Shown piece after piece: positions 56,219-64,000 of a stretch of 64,000 bases of DNA. The stretch covers positions 62,001 through 126,000 of the forward strand of contig JABANP010000022.1 of the NCBI GenBank assembly GCA_013115135.1, given 5' to 3'. Within the stretch, counting starts at the first letter, position 1. Every line of letters starts with the position of its first letter. Under the pieces are notes generated by a model that was given only the letters and a program-made list of their open reading frames with translations, made no database searches and was not told the DNA's origin. The translations under genes were made by a program, and so were the position numbers. The stretch comes from Perkinsus olseni (lineage: Eukaryota > Perkinsozoa > Perkinsida > Perkinsidae).

Positions 56219-57694
56219 CAAGAAAGATCTGAAGCAGTCTTCGACTACGGAGCCCAAGGGTACAACATCTGAGAGGAGCGGTGATGAGAAGGGAGTCGCA
56301 CTGAGAGAGGGCTTGCTCGTCGTCTATGGTCATGTTGATTGACAGAACCGTGCGGACGTGAATCACGCTTCTACTTCCCAAGACCTTTAATGAGATCACT
56401 ATTGGATAGGAAAAGTATTCCGCAGTGGAATGGTCCTCGTAAACAGAGCCTCTGAGCAAAATGTAATCCGTCAGGGCGCCAGTTGACAACTTTCCCTGGT
56501 GGTCCGCCCTACTTGATTTTGAGGGACTCGGTCCCCCGCCTCTACGACATTTTCCCGTGCTCCCTGAGTCAGGGATCCTGACCCTCACAAGGCAAGGCGA
56601 GGAACGGGTTTCCGTACTACTCTCTCCTGACACCAACCTGACAACTGTCATGACTGTGAATGGGAGTCATGGTGAGAATGCTGGTATTCTCTGAGCATCA
56701 ACAGTACTCGTTGAGGAGAGATGATATTCAGAGAAGGAGTCCTTGGCTATGGCAATCTAGAAAATCCAGCAATGTTAGGAAACAGCCCTCCAGCGTCCGT
56801 TCGCTTCAGGTGAGACACGCCCTGGCGCGTCGTCCGGCGGGAAGTGTCTATTCACAAGCGAATAGGCCGGCAGCGACGCCTCCTCGGCGCTCCACCTACT
56901 TAACGAATCCCTTTTCTACTAACAGGTCTTGAAGGACACCTAGTGTATTGATAAGTCAAAATATTCTTACTCTGAATCCTCAAGATCAGAAGTGTGACGC
57001 CGTTATGGTAGCTTTGGCAGCGCACGGATGTGCAGCAGCACGCATAGACAAACTATGCTTATGTTACTGGAGAAGTGTTGTTCATTTACGCAGCATTTAC
57101 GGAGACTCAGCGGCTTAGGCCTGAGGACAACTCCTCTGCGCCAAGCTCATCATATTCATTTAGTATGATGTGACTGATAGTCAATAGAAATCCCCAAGTT
57201 GGAGAGAAGGACGAGCACCCGGGAGACAGCCAGATACTCTTCCTGGAGGAAAGATCAGCTGAGAGCTGAGTCTCACAGCAGCGACAGTGCAGCTTCGAAA
57301 TTATGACAGAATCTAGTATCATATCAACAATCTAGATCGAAGAAACGCGAGTTGCTGAGCGCAGGCTCTTGAGTTGGGAATGTGATGGTATTATCACGAA
57401 CGGCGACGAAGTTGCCAAGACGTGCATACCTTGCTATATTAAGCATCGTGAAACCGTGTAAAGTATATACACTCAACCACGCGTAGTCTGAGAGGACACG
57501 GAATTCAGCATGCCGGACATGGTAGTTGATAGGACTCACAGTCGTCGAGGTGGTGGCTGTGTTGGGATCTGCGCAAGCTACGTGAGATGCGTACGAGTAA
57601 TAATGTCGAATTCGCTGTGAGCTCGAACAAAAAGCGCACGCCCGAGGTCCAGTATGTCGCATCGTAGACCGATATTTTCCGAATCCCCTTTTGC
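56219..57694. other. Divergent intergenic region
   Basis: Between the aminotransferase (minus) and UTP3 (plus) starts, so promoters of both lie here. Open frames up to 165 codons at the aminotransferase side (minus strand) may include its 5' exon. Nothing else recognised. Confidence 0.4.
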
Positions 57695-60413
57695 ATGATG
57701 GTGAAGCGCAAGGGAGCTAGACGGCAGCCATTGCCTACTGAGGATGGTACGTTGGGCTGGTTGGCATCTCACCTACCTCCGTTGTCTCTTGGCTTCGACC
57801 TGCCCTCCTTTCCCTCAGTACTATCGGATGCCAGCAGCGACGACGGCCTTGACATGATTGGAGGCGATGGTAGGACGGTGGGTCGTACTCCCTTCTTTGG
57901 TGGTGGATTCCTCGAACTCAGATGAGCGTAACGACTACTCGGACCTCGACGCCGGTGATGAGGAAGTGGACGTGATGAGCATCGGCAGCGAGGAGGACGG
58001 ACAGCAGCAGGAGGAGGATATCGAGGTGCGTCTCGAAGGCATCGGCCGGTATTCTACAACGTGTATTCTATAGGACTTCGACGTCGGGGAAGCCCCTAAG
58101 GAAGATAAGGAAGATGATCGCCTGGCGTGGGGGAGACGCGACCGGGACTTCTACGGTAGTCGGACTGCTGTGAGTCGGGGAGTCGGTGGGTGACTTGGGT
58201 TGTGGCAGGCAGTGAGTCTGAAGATGAGTCCTCTGAAGCCGAGGAGCTCCAACTAGAGGAAGCGAAGAAAGCTGCTTTGTCTCGAGCCAAGCTTTTGCCT
58301 AGGAAGACAGCTGACCTGGTAATAGGGGTTGGGAAGAGGGCGTCGATGGAAGATCCGCTGGGACGAGAGATACTAGAGGACACCGCATGCTCGTGAGCAA
58401 TGATTGAGGCGCCTTGCTGTAGGTTGAAGAACTGGCGGGTGGCGAAGAAGCGCATGTAGAGGCCCCGGCTGAGAAGGAGGCGGCTTCTGAGGGAGAGGAG
58501 TCTGAGGATGATGAGGATGAGGATTTTGACTTCGCTGCTGGTGACATCTCCTTCAAGGGCACCACCACTGCCTCTACGAAGCGCAAGGATGGCTTGTCCC
58601 AGACCGAGCGACGTAGGCTCGCTTTGAAGGAGAGCCCTGAGCTTGAGGCCCTCGTGGAACAGTACCGCGAGGGCGCCTTGAAGCTAGCTGATGAGGCCAG
58701 GGATCTGATAGATGCTGTACGGAGGAGCCCTCCACCGGCTGGCAAGGGCGGCATGACTTTCGTAGAGACGAAACTGCAACTGCTGCTGTCCTATCTGAAC
58801 TACTTGAGCTACTACTTCATGCTTAAGGCTAAGGGAGCCAGCGTGAGGAAGCACCCCGTTATCGGGAAGATCGCCTGGGTCAAGGGGATGCTGGACCGCC
58901 TGAAGCCGATAGAAAAGAGTGTTGAAGACCAAGCTGAGGAGCTGGTCAGTCGATCGCAGTCGGCGGAACCCGATCCGGAGATGAGCTATCTCGATGAGGT
59001 TCTCGCTGGGCTCGGTGTTGAACAGTCGGGCGAGGAGGAAGCAGAGGGTGATGCTAGCGAGGCTGAGACGGAGGCGAGTGAAGTGGCTGAGGAGGAGAGC
59101 CAGGCCTCGACGAAGATCTCCAGAGCTGACCTTGTGAAGCTTCTCAGCGCTAGACGCGCCGAGAAGCCAGTTGGTGAGCAGTCGGGCATCGACGAGGAGA
59201 GCATCTTGGCGAAGATGGCCGCGAGGGATGATGAGGAGGATGCAGCTGAGTTGTTGAAGCCCAAGAAGGCTGGGAAGAAGCTAGGCAAGCTGCGTGCTAA
59301 GATCAAGGGCGGCAAGGGGTGACGGACTACGTCTGATTTACCGGCTTGAAGCTTGTTTTTGCAGTTACGCTGGTGCCGGCTCGGTGAGCCTGGATGAGGT
59401 TGCTGAGGTCGGGGATCTGGTCGATACTCGGACGAGTCTGGCGGATATACTAAACTCTGCTAAGCAGGTGATAGCGAGGATGCGGGGGAGGAGTGGTATA
59501 GCGTGTCTCGCAGGTCGAAGAGGCTGCCTCTGGTCGTAAGGGTGGTGGTGATGATGATGTGGAGGTTCGAAAGGGCATGTCCATGAGAGAGATAAGGGCT
59601 GCTATGGAGGAGGCTGATGCAGCCGAAGTAGTAGTGAGGCAGCTAACGCCTGTTGACGCTGCGGTTGCAGGCACAGGGCGCGGCAGTGGAAGGAGAGGAC
59701 GAGGCACTGGAGCCTTCACTTATGCGTAAGGCACGCAAGGCACGGGATGCTAAGCGGGAGTCGAAGAAGTCGGCCTTGGCAAGCAAGGCCCAGGCGTTCA
59801 TGCCGGAGGAAGAGGTAGTAGTGAATGGGCGGTCTGAGCTGTTGGAACGGCTAATGTCGACCAGCTGACGCTCTGATAGAGAAGGGAGCCTAGGCACTTG
59901 AATCTTCATATATTTTAACAATAGCACTATGATGCACTTCGACATGCTTTATAATATGACACTTTTTCGCTTATATACATTTCAGCGAATATTGGTATAA
60001 AATGCTGGAGGGATGTTCTCTGGAAAAAGGGGGTCTCACTGGAACGTCTTCGGCCCACTCAGCGGCATTCGACCGCTTTCGGGAAGCATCCTTAGACTGC
60101 AGTTCGCTGTTAACGTAAACTATCGTGTGCCACCTGGGTTCTGATAATATGGGATGTACTCATGCTCCTTGCTCAGACGGAAGTCGATCTCCGCTCCACC
60201 AACTACGCTATTAATAAGAATAAGGGCCTTACTCGGAAGCGCAAGAAGGAGGACCGCAATGCTCGTGTCAAGAATAGGAACAGATATGAGCGAGCTGTCA
60301 AGCGTCGCAAGGGGGCGGTACAAGAAGTCCGGGAGGCCAGTGCGGACGGGACATACTCAGGAGAAGCCACTGGTCTGCGTACCAACGTCAGGAAGAGTGT
60401 CAAACTTGGCTGA
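57695..60413 (+). CDS. UTP3: UTP3/Sas10-like small-subunit processome protein
   Basis: Component of the nucleolar SSU processome needed for 18S rRNA maturation. ATG 57695 (MMVKRKGARRQ). Short introns join acidic Asp/Glu/Ser-rich exons, then a Sas10/C1D helical domain: LVEQYREGALKLADEARDLI, LLSYLNYLSYYFMLKAKGAS, HPVIGKIAWVKGMLDRLKPI. More acidic and Lys-rich sequence follows, with exons DTRTSLADILNSAKQ and MRKARKARDAKRESKKSALA. The C-terminal Sas10 signature is at 60,177-60,413: STNYAINKNKGLTRKRKKED, RNARVKNRNRYERAVKRRKG, YSGEATGLRTNVRKSVKLG. An intron of about 350 nt would have to link the last two parts, unlike the usual 45 nt; otherwise the C-terminal part could be a separate 83-residue gene from ATG 60162. 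Confidence 0.88.
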
Positions 60414-60584
60414 GGTGGTTACTTGCCATAGCCCTTCATCAAGCTTGGATACCATCAAGCTGTTTATACGTCAATACTCCCTATACCAATACAACGGTAG
60501 ATGCTGTTCCGTTTCTACTGCGTCGAGGAGTTGCGTTGATGACGATCCCTCAGTAGCCTCTGTTGCAGTGCTTCCTGTTTTACT

Positions 60585-62119
60585 ATGGTCGCCGCGGAGC
60601 TTCCCGTTGGCCTACTGCTGTGTGGCGGGGTCTCGGATGATTCATCAGACCCTTCCTTAGCTGCTATCGGGATCCCTAAGCCTCTCTTGACGGTGGCGAA
60701 CAGGCCTTTGTACAGGTAGTGTTGTTAATCTGTTCTCCCTTTGGCAACGGCTGGTGGACAGTTACGGGGTGCAGGCCTTGACGGCTGGCCCTTTGGTTAG
60801 CCGAGTGGTGCTCATAGCATGGACTGAGCATGTGGCTGCCCTACAGGCGTCTGTGGTAGAGTACCAAGATCTCTTCAACGGCGTTGAGGTCTCAGTAGAG
60901 GGTAGGAAGCAAGCTACAGTGAGTAGAATGACTTTGTGCTTGAAGGTGTGTCGGCGGAGGTCCCTGCAGCAGAGGCCTTGATGGCCGTACTCGAGCGACG
61001 GAAGGATGTGGAGGGCAGCACCTTCCTCGTGAGTGGCTGGTCCGACGAGATTCAATACAGTGATGGAGTGTTGTCAGGTCGGTTATGGCGACTATATGGG
61101 ACAGTGGCCGGCCCGCACGGCTGAGTCATTGGTCGACGCTGAGTTGGAGGTCTCGATGGCTCGTAGGTTTCCCATACGCCTTCGATTTGGCTCGGTATCT
61201 TCCTTCCAGGCGTCAAGGAGATACCTGACGATTTCGTGTATACGGCCTACGGGAGTGCGGATAAGGTAGTGTTGGTCGCTTGAAGAGGGAGTGTTAGGGT
61301 TCTCTGATCAGACTATCCTTGCTTTGAAGTCGGCTGAGGATGTGGCGTTCGACGGCAGCCTGTCTTTGCGATTATCGAAGATCTTTGCGGAGGGTGATGT
61401 GACGTTAGTTCGCAACCTGATCGATACTGGTTGCTACTGGATGGGCCGTAACGTGTTGGCAAGGTTGAAGGAGTTCATGGCGGATGAGGACGAGGTGGAT
61501 CGGAATCTTCGAGAGGGGTTTGTGCCATGGATGGTCGACAAGGGATATAAGGTGATACCGGGGACGTGGTGATGAGGGGAAATAGTCGCGGTCAGGTCCT
61601 TTTGAGAGGCCCTGAGGAATCTCCGTCGTTGGACCCCTGTAAGAACAGGGTGAAGGGAACCGATACCCTCCTCCACTTCAACCAGCAAAGACTCAAGCAT
61701 GACCGCAGTACTGTGAAGGGAGTGCTATACGGCGCTTCCTGTGCAGTTGAAGAAGGGACTGTCGTTAAGAACACAGTATTGGGGGATTCTGTGACGATAG
61801 CTGGTAAGTGTATTTGGGTATCTTAGGTTCACTATGGGCTCCCACGGAATCGTCGTCTTTAGATAAGTGTCGTGTGACCAAGTCTGTTGTTATGAAGGGC
61901 GTCACCATAGGAAGCGGAGCGACGGTCCAAGAGTGCGTCCTTGCCGAGGTAGATCAAAAGTCCCTCCGAAAAGCGCTGAGTGATAGCGGTGCGTGCTTCT
62001 AGGGCTGTGAAGTCGGTTCTGGCGTGAAGATGACCAAGTGTACTGTGGCGAAGGGTGTTAAGATGATGAAGGCAGGGGAATATGAGGAGGAAGATTTCGA
62101 TCGCAATGTGTCTAGCTGA
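60585..62119 (+). CDS. Translation initiation factor eIF2B subunit gamma-like, multi-exon
   Basis: Nucleotidyltransferase-like plus left-handed beta-helix protein. From ATG 60585: VGLLLCGGVSDDSSDPSLAA (P-loop-like region, degenerate), IPKPLLTVANRPLY, then after an intron SYGVQALTAGPLVSRVVLIA; VPAAEALMAVLERRKDVEGS; DFVYTAYGSADK|TILALKSAEDVAFDGSLSLR, which matches the SEADxxEExxxKxSLL-type region of the gamma subunit; LIDTGCYWMGRNVLARLKEF; and hexapeptide repeats (GVLYGASCAVEEGTVVKNTV, VVMKGVTIGSGATVQECVLA, VAKGVKMMKAGEYEEEDF) to TGA 62119. No C-terminal W2/HEAT domain, which excludes epsilon. Part of the guanine-nucleotide exchange factor that recharges eIF2. GDP-mannose pyrophosphorylase was considered, but the catalytic GG-GTRL motif is not intact. 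Confidence 0.75.
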
Positions 62120-62276
62120 ATGCCAAGTTTCCGCTTTCACGCTGATCTGTGCACTGATACCACCGGCCGTTTCGTAGGACGGCGCAATGTAAAAAGCGCT
62201 CGCCCAAAAGTAGTAGTCTTCGAGCGGTCGCCAATGATGAACTGTTTAGTTAACACATCTTGACAAGTTAATTCTA

Positions 62277-63506
62277 ATGTCGTTTACTGGTCCGACGGAG
62301 GTGCTGAGCTCGCCGCCTCCTGTGGCCACGAATCTGCCGAAGTCGTTCTCTATGCCGGAGACAGCGCGATCGTCGTGCTCGTCCTTGGCCTCGATGAACT
62401 TGGAGCATCATCGGAAGGGCTCATCTCAGAGGTCCAAGGGGAGGAAGAAGAAGAAGTCTTCTGTTAGACGACATAACAGGGATTATGAGGGCACGGCGAG
62501 GCGGACTTTTGATTGCTATAGCTGTATTAAGAGGATAAGGGCCCATCGGCCGATATACCTGCGGAATGATTTCACGTATTGCTCGAGGACTTGCAGGGAG
62601 AGGGGCGTGTCTGAGCTCTTCGGGAAATTTGCCCGCCACGACGGACTCACTCCGGAGGAGTTGGATAACCTCTCCGTGCGTCAGCTTGGGATACTGCGGT
62701 CGAAGGCTGTTGATGTCTGTGCGGCTATGGCGGTGCAAGCGATAACAGTATCGGCTATGCGGAGGTATGACGGTGGTGGCGGCGATCCGGGTATTGCCGC
62801 GCGAACCTACCTCCATCCGGAAGACTACTCGACCGGAGCACAGAGCGCTGATAGGGACGGTCAGTTCGATGATGATGAGGAAGCTGCTGCGGTAGAGGCC
62901 GAAGAGACTGCTCGAGAGAAGCTAGAGAACCAATGGCGCGATAGACCGATGACGATAATGGAGGCGGCGCAGGCGCGGGCCAGGATGATGATACACAACC
63001 TGGCACGGCGGCTGAGCAGCAACGCCTTGGTCTCGCGAGCTGTGAACACCTATTCGACTAGCAGGGAATGGGGTCAGGAATTAACGAAGAATACTAGTGT
63101 GGGTATGCTGTTTTCGTACTTGCCGGAATTACAGGGCCCGACGTTACCGCAGGACAGGACTGATGCTAGCTTAGCGGCACGGGTGGAGCTGGAGCAGGAG
63201 GCTGCGATTGAAGCCAGCATGTACTGTCCGGTGGGCGGGTCGAGTTGCTCCAGTATGTATATGGACAGTACGATGGAGTCTAGCGGCATGTTCCGGGATC
63301 CGGAAACGTATCTTCCTTCACAGAAGCGGGCCGCGGGAGCCTCACTCTCGGGCCGAACAGGTAGTGTAGTTGGGATTTGCGGGATTTGTGGTATGTCTGT
63401 TCATTCAGTATCCATCATACGGTTACGAGATGAAGATGATGATAGCGGCCCGGCAATTGGAGTTAAGGCTGTGGAGCCACCACGACGGGCCCTGGGAATT
63501 TTTTGA
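62277..63506 (+). CDS. FLZ/FCS-like zinc-finger protein, two exons
   Basis: From ATG 62277 about 390 residues. After a Lys-rich stretch (SKGRKKKKSSVRRHNRDYEG) comes a treble-clef finger: FDCYSCIKRIRAHRPIYLRN then DFTYCSRTCRERG, with Cys at about 80, 83, 102 and 106 (CX2CX18CX3C). That spacing and the YCSxxCR ending match FCS-like (FLZ) fingers known mostly from plants, where they bind SnRK1 kinase. The rest is helical and acidic (DDDEEAAAVEAEETAREKLE, MEAAQARARMMIHNLARRLS) with a Ser/Met-rich region. A 48-nt intron (GTAGTG...CATTCAG) near 63361-63408 joins a final exon SIIRLRDEDDDSGPAIG to the stop at 63506. No other domain was recognised. Confidence 0.75.
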   Translation: MSFTGPTEVLSSPPPVATNLPKSFSMPETARSSCSSLASMNLEHHRKGSSQRSKGRKKKKSSVRRHNRDYEGTARRTFDCYSCIKRIRAHRPIYLRNDFTYCSRTCRERGVSELFGKFARHDGLTPEELDNLSVRQLGILRSKAVDVCAAMAVQAITVSAMRRYDGGGGDPGIAARTYLHPEDYSTGAQSADRDGQFDDDEEAAAVEAEETAREKLENQWRDRPMTIMEAAQARARMMIHNLARRLSSNALVSRAVNTYSTSREWGQELTKNTSVGMLFSYLPELQGPTLPQDRTDASLAARVELEQEAAIEASMYCPVGGSSCSSMYMDSTMESSGMFRDPETYLPSQKRAAGASLSGRTGSVVGICGICGMSVHSVSIIRLRDEDDDSGPAIGVKAVEPPRRALGIF

Positions 63507-63583
63507 CATTATTAGAAAGATACCCGTAGAGTGCATAGCGGTAGTACTCGGTGCAATAAGGGTGGTGCCTGCTCTTGCTGCTG

Positions 63584-64000
63584 ATGACTAGAAAACGCTG
63601 CGCTGCTGATGAGTCGACTAAGTCAGGCGGGGTGGCAGTTCATATTATTCGGTCGCCTTCTTCTTCTTCTATCTTTTCTGTACGACTTTTTGAACGATCG
63701 TCTCCTACTCTATCTCTTTTGCCGTACCTGTTGTATAGAGCGCTGCTGCCATACCGGCTGAATGCCGAGCGGTGGGTGCCTGAGGATGCTGTCACTACTA
63801 CTGCTACGGCGGCGAAATGCAATTCTGCTACTTTTGATTATCACCGTACGCTACCGTTAGAGTTTGGTCACGATGATGAGATAAGAACATTGACGTACTG
63901 CCTGCAGGTGTCGCGTTGTACCTTCAATTCTGGTGGGGGTATTGACCAGCACTGGAGGCCTTCCGCTGTGGGCGACGGGAATGCAATCGGAATTCGGCGG
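63584..64000 (+). CDS. Open frame cut by the right window edge
   Basis: From ATG 63584 (MTRKRCAADESTKSG) the frame stays open for about 139 codons to the window end. It includes a Ser run, LSLLPYLLYRALLPYRLNAE and, near the edge, YCLQVSRCTFNSGGGIDQHW. It starts 78 nt after the previous stop. An open frame of this length is unusual here by chance, but no family is recognised and an intron may lie inside. Confidence 0.4.
   Translation, partial: MTRKRCAADESTKSGGVAVHIIRSPSSSSIFSVRLFERSSPTLSLLPYLLYRALLPYRLNAERWVPEDAVTTTATAAKCNSATFDYHRTLPLEFGHDDEIRTLTYCLQVSRCTFNSGGGIDQHWRPSAVGDGNAIGIRR

Noticed and set aside
59821..60176. C/D snoRNA inside the long UTP3 gap
   Set aside because: An ATGATGC near 59930 is one base from a C box, but no properly spaced D box or terminal stem was found by eye; left as a test, not a call.
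60585..62119. GDP-mannose pyrophosphorylase, as a partner for TMTC
   Set aside because: The nucleotide-binding GG...GTRL motif is degenerate and the middle region fits eIF2B-gamma better.

Overview
The window looks like nuclear DNA of a unicellular eukaryote, most likely an alveolate close to Perkinsus (inference; no database search was possible). The evidence is: eukaryote-only families (NOLC1/Nopp140, Nup54, UTP3/Sas10, eIF2B-gamma, TMTC, FLZ-type zinc finger), a eukaryotic tRNA-Ala, many very short GT-AG introns (about 42-55 nt, mostly ending in a pyrimidine run plus CAG), and a tandem family of intronless sugar transporters. Exon-intron models were assembled by eye from reading-frame continuity and splice-site sequence, so gene limits are good but individual junctions are provisional.

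Layout. 1-12,500: five head-to-tail, intronless MFS hexose transporters (+), the first cut by the window edge and carrying two 1-nt frameshifts. 12,968-14,066: a non-coding minisatellite of 11 units of about 90 bp with variable (CAA)n tracts. 14.4-18.5 kb (-): a coiled-coil protein, a two-TM protein and a 2-methylcitrate synthase, the last head-to-head with a TMTC-type O-mannosyltransferase (18.7-22.5 kb, +). 23.3-29.5 kb (-): tRNA-Ala, Bud23-like methyltransferase, Nup54/57-like nucleoporin and a NOLC1/SRP40-like nucleolar phosphoprotein made of repeated exons. 30-33.8 kb (-): two tandem copies of an unrecognised, possibly secreted family. 35.1-40.7 kb (-): HAD phosphatase and SulP anion transporter. 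40.7-48.7 kb: gene-poor, with an inverted-repeat-rich patch near 42 kb and two lineage-specific proteins with N-terminal signal or anchor segments. 48.7-50.8 kb (-): a multi-exon, roughly seven-TM protein whose arrangement resembles the gustatory-receptor-like (GRL) fold. 51.2-56.2 kb (-): coiled-coil protein and a class V aminotransferase with a long C-terminal extension. 57.7-64 kb (+): UTP3/Sas10, eIF2B-gamma, FLZ zinc-finger protein, and an open frame running off the edge.

Themes: nutrient uptake (five hexose porters, SulP), ribosome production and translation (NOLC1, Bud23, UTP3, eIF2B-gamma, tRNA-Ala), the secretory or cell-surface compartment (TMTC, secreted families, GRL-like receptor) and propionyl-CoA disposal (methylcitrate synthase). 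Several apparent frameshifts are single-base changes, two of them in homopolymers, and may be assembly errors rather than pseudogenes. The most interesting candidates are the GRL-like receptor, the repeated-exon NOLC1 gene, the minisatellite with regularly spaced palindromes, and the duplicated unknown family.
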